Shown: piece after piece, positions 1 to 7,553 of the stretch | How positions within the stretch are numbered: position 1 is the first letter of the stretch | Layout: every line of letters starts with the position of its first letter | From: Bifidobacterium ramosum | GTDB lineage: Bacteria > Actinomycetota > Actinomycetes > Actinomycetales > Bifidobacteriaceae | DNA: 64,000 nt | Reading direction: 5' to 3' | Assembly (NCBI RefSeq): GCF_009299505.1 | Contig: NZ_WBSM01000005.1 | Coordinates: 62,001 to 126,000 of the forward strand | Program-made: the position numbers and the translations under genes | Notes under the pieces: model-generated | What the model was told of the DNA's origin: nothing | Seen by the model: the letters and a program-made list of their open reading frames with translations, nothing else | Databases searched by the model: none

Positions 1-578
1 TCGATCGCCTGGAAACCAGCCGCAACCGCACGCGCCGCCGCATCGCAGAACTGCGCGACGATGCCGTGAATCTCGTCCACGGTCAGCGCACGCGGCATCG
101 CGTAGTGGCCGTACGCGATCGGGCTCGGCGCGACGGTCTGCCAGCCACCGTCCTCGAACGGCACGCTGTCGCCGGAGAAGCCGACGCCGAAGCAGCCGGT
201 CGATCCCTTGCGGCCTGCATGGTTGAGCTGCACGGCCGCGACCGCACCGGTCGCCTTCACGCCGTCGACGATCCAACGCCACGCCTCGACCTGATCGTCG
301 TTCCACAGGCCCACGTCGCACGGCGAGATACGGCCTTCCGGAGCCACGGCCGTCGCCTCGGCGATGATCATGCCGAAGCCGCCCATCGCGCGCGACACGT
401 AGTGCTGGTAGTGGAACGGCGTCGGCTTGCCGTCGCGCGCGGTCGCCGAATACGTGTCCATCGGCGGCATCCAGATGCGGTTGCGCACGGTCAGGCCGCG
501 CAGGTTCATCGGCGAGAACAGGTTCGCCGTGTTCTTGGTCTTCTTCGATTTCTTGGACTTCCCCTCGATATCGCTCAT
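1..578 (-). CDS. NADH:flavin oxidoreductase, Old Yellow Enzyme family (5' part only)
   Basis: Partial gene running off the left edge; about 192 N-terminal residues are visible. After a Lys-rich leader (KSKKSKKTKN) the protein reads LFSPMNLRGLTVRNRIWMPPMDTYSA, the conserved start of the FMN-binding TIM barrel of OYE/YqjM-type enoate reductases. Next come a QLNHAGRKG-type segment carrying the flavin-site His and the LTVDEI...FCDAAARAVAAGF helix. These enzymes use reduced FMN and NAD(P)H to reduce activated C=C bonds; the substrate cannot be read from sequence. The ATG at 578 is preceded by AAAGGATCGGGAC, an acceptable ribosome site. It is the first gene of a minus-strand run that starts upstream with the penicillin-binding protein. 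Family assignment is firm, the specific reaction is not. Confidence 0.85.
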   Translation of the reverse strand, partial: MSDIEGKSKKSKKTKNTANLFSPMNLRGLTVRNRIWMPPMDTYSATARDGKPTPFHYQHYVSRAMGGFGMIIAEATAVAPEGRISPCDVGLWNDDQVEAWRWIVDGVKATGAVAAVQLNHAGRKGSTGCFGVGFSGDSVPFEDGGWQTVAPSPIAYGHYAMPRALTVDEIHGIVAQFCDAAARAVAAGFQAI

Positions 579-692
579 GTCCCGATCCTTTCGTTCGATA
601 TCGTCCTTGCGGCCATTGTACGACGAACGCCCGCCGGTTGGGGCGGGCGTTCGTGGGATGGTGCGTCACGCGTCGCGGCGTGCGACGGTCGG

Positions 693-3071
693 TCAGCGGC
701 CGCTGTTGGTCGTGCCGTTGGACTGGCTGTTGGTGCTGTTGTTCTGCGTGGTCGCGTTGTTCGAATTCGAATTGTTCGAATTATTGGAATTCGAGTTGTT
801 CGAGTTGGAATTATTCGAGTTGCTGTTCGAATTCGACTGGCTGTTGTTGTTCGTCGTCGAGCCGATGGTCGCGCCCTGGATCGTCGTGACCGAACTGCTC
901 GTCGTCATGTACTTGCTGGCCGGGTTGCCGTAGTCCTTGCCGGTGTCGGCGGGCATGTTCTTGGCCTTGGCGTAGTTGTCCATGAACATCTTCCACGCCG
1001 GCGCGGCGATCGTGCCGCCATCCCAGTAGCTGCTGTACACGCCGTTGATGGCGACGTTGGCGACCGGGTTGCCCTTCGGGGACTGCACGTCGCCGACGAG
1101 CACGAAGGTCGCGACCTGGCCGGGGATGAAGCCGCCGGTGGCCATGTACGACGTCTCGTTCGTGCCGGTCTTGGCGAACGTCTTGCTCACGTTGGTGAGT
1201 TTGGTGGTCGTACCGGCGCCGTCGGGGCGGATGGTGCCCTGATTCATCGCGTAGGCGACGGTCTGCGCGATGTCCTTGTCGATGGCCTGATGGCAGTTGG
1301 CCTTCGGCACGGCGATCTCCTCGCCGTTCTTGCGCGTGACCTTGGTCAGGGCGATCGGCGTGCATTCGACGCCGTTGGCGCCCAGCGTCGCGTACATGTT
1401 CGCGATGGTGAGCGGGGAGACGTTGACGGTACCGATCATCATGGACGGGCTGTAGAACTGGTCGGTCTGGTCGATGTTCTGCAGTGTAGTCGCATCGTGG
1501 TAGCCGACCGCACGGTACGCGTCGGCCACGCGGCACAGGCCGATGACCGCGCCCATCGACGCCTGCGTGGTGTTGTGCGAGCGCACGAGGCCGAGGAACG
1601 GGCTTTCCGGGTTGACGGTGCCCTGACCGAGCGCGTTCGACACCTGCCACATCTCGGTGGTGCCGTAGTACTGCGTGGATTTGCCGGTGTAGTTGTCGCA
1701 CGCGAATTCGCTGGTCTGGTAGCTGGTCGTGGTCTGCAGGTTCTCGTTGATCGAACGGCCGGCCTGCATCCAGGCGACCATATTGAACGGCTTGATCGAC
1801 GAACCGACCGGGAAGCCTGCGCCGCCGCCGTCGATCTGGTCGACCATGTAGTTCATCGACGTGTACGTCTCGTCGGACGCACCGCCGCTCGTGTAGTACC
1901 GGTTGACACCGAAGCCGAGCACTTCGCCGGTGCCGGGCTTGATCGACGCCATCATGATCTCGAACCCGGTCGGATCGGTCGGCGGGATCGTCTTGCGCGC
2001 CGCCTCCATGAGGAGCTTGTTCGCGTCGACGTCAAGCGTCGTGACGATCGTCAGGCCGCCTTCCTTGAGCAGCTGGTCGCGCTCGGCCTGCGTCTTGCCG
2101 AATTCGGACGAATTGCGGATCTTGTGCACCACATAGTCGCAGAAGAACGCGTAGTCGCCGGAGTTCTCGCAGCCGTTCGTCATCGGCTGCAGGTTGAGCG
2201 TGTCCTTGATCGGCGTGGCCTTGGCCTCGTCGCGTTCCTTCTTGGTGATGTACTGCTGTTCGTACATGAGGTCGAGCACGGTGTTGCGCTGGACCTGCGC
2301 CTCGGCCTGGTTCTTTTCGATGGACGGATCGTAGTTCTCCGGGTTCTTCGTGATGGCCGCGATCGTCGCGGACTGCACGATGTTCAGATCCTTTGCGGAG
2401 ACGCCGAAGTAGCGTTGCGCGGCGGTCTCCACGCCGTACAGACGGTTGGAACCGAACTGCGCGATGTTGAGGTAGCCCTGCAGAATTTCGAGTTTGGAGT
2501 ACTTCTTCTCCATCTGCACGGAGATGAGCATCTCGCGCAACTTACGGGCGACCGTGTCCTCGGACGCATGGTACTGGGCGATCGGATCGTCGTTCTGTTC
2601 GGCGGTGACGAGCAGTACGTTCTTCACGTACTGCTGGGTGAGCGTCGAACCGCCCTGATGTTCGGACGAGAATACGTTCTTGACGAACGCGCGCAGGATA
2701 CCCTGCACGTCGACGCCGGAATGTTCGAAGAAGCGCTTGTCCTCACGGGCGACCACCGCGTACCGCATGTACTTGGACACGTCCTTGATCGGCACGACGA
2801 TGCGGTTGTCCTCGTAGAACTGCGCGATCTGGGTCTTCGCGTCGGCCGCGTAGATGGTCGACTTCTGCGGCAGGCTGGTCACATCGAAATCGATGCCCTC
2901 CACCTGCAGGGAGGGCACGAGCGCCTGGGCCACCTTGTTGGCGGCGAACACGCTGGGGATCAGCAGCACGCTGGTCACGGCGCCGCCCGCCAGGCAGAGC
3001 GTCAGATACGCCAGCACCAGGGAGAGCACGCGCGAAACGGTCATGGATTTCTTCTTCGGCATGGTGCTCAT
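693..3071 (-). CDS. Bifunctional class A penicillin-binding protein (transglycosylase/transpeptidase)
   Basis: 792 residues. It polymerises lipid II glycan strands and cross-links the stem peptides outside the membrane. A short basic cytoplasmic tail (PKKK) is followed by one membrane anchor at about residues 13-43. The GT51 transglycosylase domain shows EDKRFFEHSG (110-119, catalytic Glu110) and GGSTLTQQYVKN (140-151). The transpeptidase domain has SSIK (Ser424-Lys427), SHN (498-500) and KTGT (634-637), so all three penicillin-binding motifs are intact. The last about 65 residues are almost pure Asn, Ser, Gln and Thr, a flexible wall-spanning tail, with no PASTA domain. ATG at 3071 lacks a strong ribosome site and ATG at 3062 is an alternative. 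The role is clear; which PBP number it is cannot be told. Confidence 0.95.
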   Translation of the reverse strand: MSTMPKKKSMTVSRVLSLVLAYLTLCLAGGAVTSVLLIPSVFAANKVAQALVPSLQVEGIDFDVTSLPQKSTIYAADAKTQIAQFYEDNRIVVPIKDVSKYMRYAVVAREDKRFFEHSGVDVQGILRAFVKNVFSSEHQGGSTLTQQYVKNVLLVTAEQNDDPIAQYHASEDTVARKLREMLISVQMEKKYSKLEILQGYLNIAQFGSNRLYGVETAAQRYFGVSAKDLNIVQSATIAAITKNPENYDPSIEKNQAEAQVQRNTVLDLMYEQQYITKKERDEAKATPIKDTLNLQPMTNGCENSGDYAFFCDYVVHKIRNSSEFGKTQAERDQLLKEGGLTIVTTLDVDANKLLMEAARKTIPPTDPTGFEIMMASIKPGTGEVLGFGVNRYYTSGGASDETYTSMNYMVDQIDGGGAGFPVGSSIKPFNMVAWMQAGRSINENLQTTTSYQTSEFACDNYTGKSTQYYGTTEMWQVSNALGQGTVNPESPFLGLVRSHNTTQASMGAVIGLCRVADAYRAVGYHDATTLQNIDQTDQFYSPSMMIGTVNVSPLTIANMYATLGANGVECTPIALTKVTRKNGEEIAVPKANCHQAIDKDIAQTVAYAMNQGTIRPDGAGTTTKLTNVSKTFAKTGTNETSYMATGGFIPGQVATFVLVGDVQSPKGNPVANVAINGVYSSYWDGGTIAAPAWKMFMDNYAKAKNMPADTGKDYGNPASKYMTTSSSVTTIQGATIGSTTNNNSQSNSNSNSNNSNSNNSNSNNSNNSNSNNATTQNNSTNSQSNGTTNSGR

Positions 3072-3228
3072 TCTAAAGGGGCGGGTATACCGGTCGGGTA
3101 ATCGTTTTCACCGCACGTCCGTTTCATCACGAAGTCCCCACGACCCTAACGTCATCCCAATGCGACCCTAACGTCGCCTGAGCGTTCCCTTAACGCAGCC
3201 GCTCCCTCAACAGGTATCACCATCCTAA

Positions 3229-3315
3229 CGTTCCGCCATCCGATTGCCCCACCCTTCAACGGACATCATCCATACAGCGTTCCAGCATCCGATTGCCCCA
3301 CCCCGCAACGGACAT
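3229..3315. repeat. 38-bp direct repeat, two units 49 bp apart
   Basis: Units at 3229-3266 and 3278-3315 share CGTTCC, then CATCCGATTGCCCCACCC and a terminal CAACGGACAT. The terminal piece is the left end of the hairpin family. The first unit stops after the half arm; the second continues into the complete hairpin at 3307. It looks like a partial duplication of the hairpin's left flank. Confidence 0.75.
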
Positions 3316-3352
3316 ACAGCCGATTTTGGAGCGTAATCGGCTGTATGTCCGT
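3307..3352. repeat. 48-bp hairpin family, copy 1
   Basis: Left arm AACGGACATACAGCCGAT, right arm ATCGGCTGTATGTCCGTC, with an 11-base loop. It lies between the stop of the Crp-family gene and the start of the penicillin-binding protein gene. Confidence 0.9.
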
Positions 3353-3411
3353 CGGAGGAGAAAAGACATAATCCCATTGACATCACAGCATCACAGGCAA
3401 CCGCCTGATCA

Positions 3412-3477
3412 TCTCCCCTTAACGGACATACAGCCGATTCACCCTCTCAAATCGGCTGTATGTCCGTTAAGGGGAGA
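3412..3477. repeat. 48-bp hairpin family, copy 2 (extended stem)
   Basis: Core 3421-3468. The stem continues outward for nine further base pairs (TCTCCCCTT with AAGGGGAGA), a flank not shared with other copies yet self-complementary. The remainder of the 484-base gap 3072-3555 shows no gene. Confidence 0.92.
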
Positions 3478-3555
3478 TGGGAGTCTGCATCCCGGCTCCC
3501 CTTTCCAGGGGGGAACTGTCAGCATAGTTGACTGGGGTCGCCTCACCCCGACCAT

Positions 3556-4275
3556 CTACCGCCGCGACCGACGAATCAGCATGCCCGGCTGATAGATGAT
3601 GATCGACCGTCCACGCCGCGCGATCCACCCGCGGTTCGAAAAATCGGTGAGCGCCTTGTTCACCGTCTCGCGCGACGAACCGACCAGCTGGGCCATCTCC
3701 TCCTGCGTCAGGTCGTGCGGCACCAGCAGTCCCTCCTCGACCGGCTCGCCGAAGCGGCTGCCGAGGTTGAGCAGCGTCTTGGCCAGACGCGCCGGCACGT
3801 CCATGAACACGAGATCGCTGATGTGCTCGTTGTTGGAGCGCATACGCGCGGCCAGCACCTGCAGCATGTCGACGGCGACGCGCGGATGCTCGTCGAGCCA
3901 GGCGAACAGGGCGTCGCGTTCCAGCCCGACCACGCGGGTGCCATCGGTCATCGCCACAGCCGACGCGGTACGCGGACCGCCCTTCGGATCGAATACAGGG
4001 ATTTCGCCAAGTACCTCACCGCGCGCATGGATCGACAGCAGCTGGACGCGCCGGTCCGCGGCGGTGCGGATCAGCTTGACCTTGCCGGATTCCAGCAGAT
4101 ACATACGATGGTCGGTGTCGCCTTCGCGGAAGATGCATTCGCCTTTGTCGAACGTGGCCTCCTGCAGATACGGCAGCAGTTCCTCGGCCTGATCGGGCGA
4201 CACTTGGGCGAACAGCGCGGTGTGCAACAGGGTGTTGCTTTCCTCTGGCATCTCGTTCGGCTTGTTCGCGCTCAT
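3556..4275 (-). CDS. Crp/Fnr-family transcriptional regulator (GlxR-like)
   Basis: 239 residues from the ATG at 4275, chosen because AAGGAAGG sits four bases upstream; open frame continues to 4431 without a better start. The N-terminal half is a cyclic-nucleotide-binding beta barrel (FREGDTDHRMYLLESGKVKL; phosphate-binding-cassette region GEIPVFDPKGGPRTASA, with the Arg-Thr-x-Ser arrangement of actinobacterial cAMP-binding Crp/GlxR). A dimerisation helix follows. The C-terminal winged helix has LTQEEMAQLVGSSRETVNKAL as recognition region. It probably binds a TGTGA-type palindrome and responds to cAMP, but ligand binding is inferred from homology. No Cys cluster is seen, so an Fnr-type oxygen sensor is unlikely. 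Hairpin repeats flank the gene on both sides. Confidence 0.93.
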   Translation of the reverse strand: MSANKPNEMPEESNTLLHTALFAQVSPDQAEELLPYLQEATFDKGECIFREGDTDHRMYLLESGKVKLIRTAADRRVQLLSIHARGEVLGEIPVFDPKGGPRTASAVAMTDGTRVVGLERDALFAWLDEHPRVAVDMLQVLAARMRSNNEHISDLVFMDVPARLAKTLLNLGSRFGEPVEEGLLVPHDLTQEEMAQLVGSSRETVNKALTDFSNRGWIARRGRSIIIYQPGMLIRRSRR

Positions 4276-4429
4276 CGCACCTTCCTTGCTGTCCGTCCCG
4301 TGCCCTCCGATCCGGTCGATGATCGGACCCGCGCATGACTTGTTCATATTGTAATCGCTTTTGCCCGGACCGCCTATCCTCCTCCGGCAACGATCACCGG
4401 CCTCGCCCGTCTCGCTCTCCGCTCCCCTC

Positions 4430-4477
4430 AACGGACATCCAGCCGATCACATACCCGAAATCGGCTGGATGTCCGTT
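4430..4477. repeat. 48-bp hairpin family, copy 3
   Basis: Both arms carry the same variant (ACATCCAGCC on the left, GGCTGGATGT on the right), so pairing is preserved although the sequence differs from the consensus CATACAGCC. Located between lplA and the regulator gene. Confidence 0.9.
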
Positions 4478-4551
4478 AAAGAGAAGTCTGCCTGTCAAGA
4501 AACACGGCAGGGACTCTCTCGCTGACATTCCCCATCCCGTTGATCTCGTCC

Positions 4552-4615
4552 CTCCCTTTAACGGACATACAGCCGATTAACACACTCCAATCGGCTGGAT
4601 GTCCGTCAAAGGGAG
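4552..4615. repeat. 48-bp hairpin family, copy 4 (extended stem)
   Basis: Core 4560-4607 with an outward stem extension CTCCCTTT / AAAGGGAG unique to this copy. With copy 3 it fills most of the 368-base gap 4276-4643; no gene is seen there. Confidence 0.9.
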
Positions 4616-4643
4616 TTGAGGGGGAAGGGAGAAAGAGGAATCG

Positions 4644-5885
4644 TCAGACGCACGGTCTTACGTAACGGATTGCGTAACGGGCTGCATAATCGATCAGGTA
4701 TCGCATCAGGTCGTCACGACTCAATCCGGTCTGCGAGCGCAGCGGATCAACGCGCCGCCGCGCCGACCGTACGGCCTTGTCCGACAGTTTCTCCGCTGAC
4801 GTATTGAGTACGTGCGCCATCTTCTCCGCGTCGATGTCGTACGCCATCGTCACATGATGCAGTACTGATCCCGGCTGACCGGCACGACCGGAGAAACGAC
4901 GTTGCGCGGCGCCGCCGATCTTGCCATGCGACGAGGCGATGTCGTTGAGTCCGGCGAATCGCGCGTCCACACCGATATCTCGCAGCGCATCGATCAGCCA
5001 GCAGTCACACAGCCGATACGATTCCTCGACGGTGATGCCGCGGACGAACGCGAGCGGCATATATAAGGAGTAGGTGATGGTGTTGCCAGGTTCGATGAAC
5101 ATCGCGCCGCCGCCCGTGCATCGGCGCACCACCGTGAATCCTTCGCGCGCCGCCACGTCCTCGTGCACTTCGTCGGGCAACGACTGAAACCGGCCGATGA
5201 CCACCGCCGGCGCGGACCACTCCCAGAACCGCAATGTCGCCGGTCGTTCCCCCGCGGCCACGTCGCGGGCCCACTGTTCGTCCACCGCCATCTGTTCCGC
5301 CGGATCGCGCGGCACGTCATGCACCACTGCCGGCCGCAGCGTCGCCCAACGCGCACGCCACCGCTCGGCCTCGTCGGCCCACGCTCCATCCAGACCGCAC
5401 GAAACGTCGCCATGGCCGCCATGGTCGCCACGCATCTCGCGCTTGGAAGCACTTGCCGCATCCGATTCGGACGGATCCCGATCCTTCTTCACCGAAGACT
5501 CCGTCACGTTCCACCCGCGCGAAACGCGATTGTCATCCTGATTCCCCCTCGCTGGAAGTTCCGTCAGATGGCGTCCAACAGCGGAGATCTCCCCACCCCG
5601 TGCACGCCGGAACGCCGTCTCGATAGCGGCTGCATCGACGCCGACCAATCGCACTCCAGCCCGCGCATACCGATCGATCACCGGACGCACCGACGAGCCG
5701 TCCATCAACGCGCGTTCGATATCCCCGATCAACGCGCCGGCCGCCGCATCATCGCCCTCGACGAAAAAATCACCATCCATACGGCACGCGGCCACGCTAC
5801 CGGTTACGGGATCGACCGTCACCGTCACGCCGACCAACTTACCGCCCGGCACCTTACACTCGCCGCGCATGACCCGTCCGCCCAT
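4644..5885 (-). CDS. lplA: Lipoate-protein ligase A-like protein with N-terminal accessory domain
   Basis: 413 residues; ATG at 5885 has AAGGAG six bases upstream. Residues 1 to about 95 (GECKVPGGKLVGVTVTVD...GDFFVEGDDAAAGALIGDIERAL) resemble the small accessory domain normally found at the C-terminus of LplA. A poorly conserved linker follows. The catalytic biotin/lipoate transferase fold (about 190-413) has VVRRCTGGGAMF for adenylate binding and GKIGGAAQRR, whose Lys contacts lipoyl-AMP. The enzyme activates lipoate with ATP and attaches it to a lipoyl-domain Lys. The only lipoyl acceptor in this window is GcvH at 11.7-12.1 kb. The order, accessory domain first, is the reverse of E. coli LplA. 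Octanoyl- rather than lipoyl-transfer cannot be excluded. Confidence 0.85.
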   Translation of the reverse strand: MGGRVMRGECKVPGGKLVGVTVTVDPVTGSVAACRMDGDFFVEGDDAAAGALIGDIERALMDGSSVRPVIDRYARAGVRLVGVDAAAIETAFRRARGGEISAVGRHLTELPARGNQDDNRVSRGWNVTESSVKKDRDPSESDAASASKREMRGDHGGHGDVSCGLDGAWADEAERWRARWATLRPAVVHDVPRDPAEQMAVDEQWARDVAAGERPATLRFWEWSAPAVVIGRFQSLPDEVHEDVAAREGFTVVRRCTGGGAMFIEPGNTITYSLYMPLAFVRGITVEESYRLCDCWLIDALRDIGVDARFAGLNDIASSHGKIGGAAQRRFSGRAGQPGSVLHHVTMAYDIDAEKMAHVLNTSAEKLSDKAVRSARRRVDPLRSQTGLSRDDLMRYLIDYAARYAIRYVRPCV

Positions 5886-5905
5886 GTCACTCCTTCCGGA
5901 AACAA

Positions 5906-6096
5906 CCGCAACGACCGTAACGACCGCAACTCAACAGGAACTCCATCGTACCGTTGAGTTACGGCCGTTTCAGCCCGTACAAACGACCGTAACTCAATAT
6001 GTGTTCCGTCTTCTTGTTGAGTTACGGCCTTCCCGAGGCATGAAAACGACCGTAACTCAACAGCAGGCTCATGTTGTTGTTGAGTTACGGCCGTTT
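5906..6096. repeat. Array of three hairpins, second palindrome family
   Basis: Alternating inverted copies of AAACGACCGTAACTCAA and GTTGAGTTACGGCCGTTT: forward-type units near 5921-5936 (degenerate), 5981-5997 and 6043-6062; inverse units at 5953-5970, 6016-6029 and 6079-6096. They pair into three successive stem-loops with 13-20-base loops. The array fills the gap between leuB and lplA. It is unrelated in sequence to the 48-bp family. Confidence 0.9.
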
Positions 6097-6124
6097 AGTG
6101 CGATGCCGCGCCGGACAGACGCCG

Positions 6125-7156
6125 TCAGATGCGGGCGAGAATGTCCTCGCCGACCTGATCGGTGGTGCGCTGCGTGGAACCGAGTTCCTCGATGTCCGCT
6201 TCGACGGCCGCGTGGATCTTCTTCGCGGCGTCGTCGAAGCCGAGGTGCTCGAGCAGCATCGCGGCGGACAGGATCGCGGCGGTCGGGTTCGCGATGCCCT
6301 TGCCGGCGATGTCCGGCGCGGAACCGTGGATCGGCTCGAACATGGACGGGTATTCGTTCGACGCGTTGATGCAGCCGGACGCCGAGTAGCCGACGCCGCC
6401 GACGACCGCGCCGGCCTCGTCGGTGAGGATGTCGCCGAAGAGGTTGTCGGTGAGGATCACGTCGAACTTGCTCGGGTTGGAGACGAGGAAGATGGTCGCC
6501 GCGTCGATGTGCGAGTAGTCGTGGGTGACCTCGGGGTACTCCTCTCCGACCTTGTCCACGATGCGCTGCCACATGTCGCCGGCGTTGACGAGCACGTTCT
6601 TCTTGTGCACGAGCGTGATGTGCTTGCGACGCTTCATGGCCAGTTCGAACGCGTACCGTACGACGCGTTCGACGCCGTACGCGGTGTTGATGGAGACCTC
6701 CGTGGCGACTTCCTGCGGAGTGCCGCGACGGACCGCGCCACCGGCGCCGCAGTACAGGCCCTCGGTGCCTTCGCGCACGACGACGAAGTCGATGTCGCCC
6801 GGGTTGGCGAGCGGCGAGGTGACGCCCTTGTACAGCTTGGACGGACGCAGGTTGACGTACTGATCGAGCGCGAAGCGGAGCTTCAGCAACAGACCGCGTT
6901 CGAGGATGCCGGCCTTGATACGCGGGTCGCCGACCGCGCCGAGGAGGATCGCGTCGGTTTTCTTGATGCGTTCCAGCTCGTCGTCGGGCAGGATCGCACC
7001 GTCGCGCAGGTAGCGTTCCGCGCCGAGGTCGAAGGGTTCGTAGGTGAAGTCGGCCACGCCTTCGGCGGCCTTTTCGAGGGCCTTCTGCGCCCACGGGGTG
7101 ACTTCTTTGCCGATGCCGTCGCCGGGGATCACGGCGATTGTGTATGTCTTGCTCAT
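6125..7156 (-). CDS. leuB: 3-isopropylmalate dehydrogenase
   Basis: 343 residues from ATG 7156 ([16 protein letters not shown]); an upstream ATG at 7183 would add nine unconserved residues. It catalyses NAD-dependent oxidative decarboxylation of 3-isopropylmalate, the third step of leucine synthesis in the cytoplasm. Visible family features are [10 protein letters not shown] at the N-terminus, [21 protein letters not shown], the metal-binding [14 protein letters not shown], and [33 protein letters not shown] near the C-terminus. Length matches the family. Tartrate/3-IPM dehydrogenase paralogues are alternatives, but the motif set fits LeuB. leuA and leuCD are not in the window. Confidence 0.95.
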   Translation of the reverse strand: MSKTYTIAVIPGDGIGKEVTPWAQKALEKAAEGVADFTYEPFDLGAERYLRDGAILPDDELERIKKTDAILLGAVGDPRIKAGILERGLLLKLRFALDQYVNLRPSKLYKGVTSPLANPGDIDFVVVREGTEGLYCGAGGAVRRGTPQEVATEVSINTAYGVERVVRYAFELAMKRRKHITLVHKKNVLVNAGDMWQRIVDKVGEEYPEVTHDYSHIDAATIFLVSNPSKFDVILTDNLFGDILTDEAGAVVGGVGYSASGCINASNEYPSMFEPIHGSAPDIAGKGIANPTAAILSAAMLLEHLGFDDAAKKIHAAVEADIEELGSTQRTTDQVGEDILARI

Positions 7157-7226
7157 AGCACGCGAGACTACTCGCGCGGCCACGGGCCGGCCGTCGGCCG
7201 CTCAATTTATGGACATCGCGCGCTTC

Positions 7227-7274
7227 GACGGACATACAGCCGTTTTTTCGGCCGGAATCGGCTGTATGTCCGTT
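7227..7274. repeat. 48-bp hairpin family, copy 5
   Basis: GACGGACATACAGCCG ... CGGCTGTATGTCCGTT with a T-rich, slightly irregular loop. It lies just upstream of leuB. Confidence 0.88.
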
Positions 7275-7332
7275 GGATGAAAGGGTAGGGAGGGAATAAC
7301 GCCTCGGACCGCTCCCAATCACTGCTCACTTC

Positions 7333-7395
7333 TCTCCCTCGACGGACATGCAGCCGATTTGGGGGCAGAATCGGCTGTATGTCCGTCAGGAGGGA
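7333..7395. repeat. 48-bp hairpin family, copy 6 (extended stem)
   Basis: Core 7341-7387; CTCCCTC and AGGAGGGA extend the stem. A half copy, ATGTCCGTCAG, follows immediately at 7398-7408, as if one arm had been duplicated. Confidence 0.88.
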
Positions 7396-7466
7396 ATATG
7401 TCCGTCAGAAGGAAAAAGGGAAGACGCTGCTTGGACCGGCCCTGATATCTCGCGCCTCTTTCTTCC

Positions 7467-7514
7467 AACGGACATACAGCCGATTTCGCCCCACAAATCG
7501 GCTGTATGTCCGTT
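7467..7514. repeat. 48-bp hairpin family, copy 7
   Basis: Consensus arms and a C-rich loop, 40 bases past the stop of the oligopeptidase gene. Copies 5-7 occupy the 397-base gap 7157-7553 at roughly 115-125-base spacing; no gene is seen there. Confidence 0.9.
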
Positions 7515-7553
7515 GAGGGGGAGGGAGGAGAGAAAGTAGGGGGAAGGGAGCAC

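Noticed and set aside
66-3101. Very long open frame on the plus strand opposite the penicillin-binding protein
   Set aside because: It is an antisense artefact of GC-rich codon use: Arg/Val/His-rich, no domain, while the minus strand has complete PBP motifs.
3307-3477. Hairpin family as simple rho-independent terminators
   Set aside because: No consistent U-tract follows, and copies lie between divergent genes at 15430 and 61916-62256.
7227-7514. Regularly spaced repeats resembling a short CRISPR array
   Set aside because: Units are hairpins of about 48 bp with variable flanks and irregular spacing, found also singly elsewhere; no cas genes are present.
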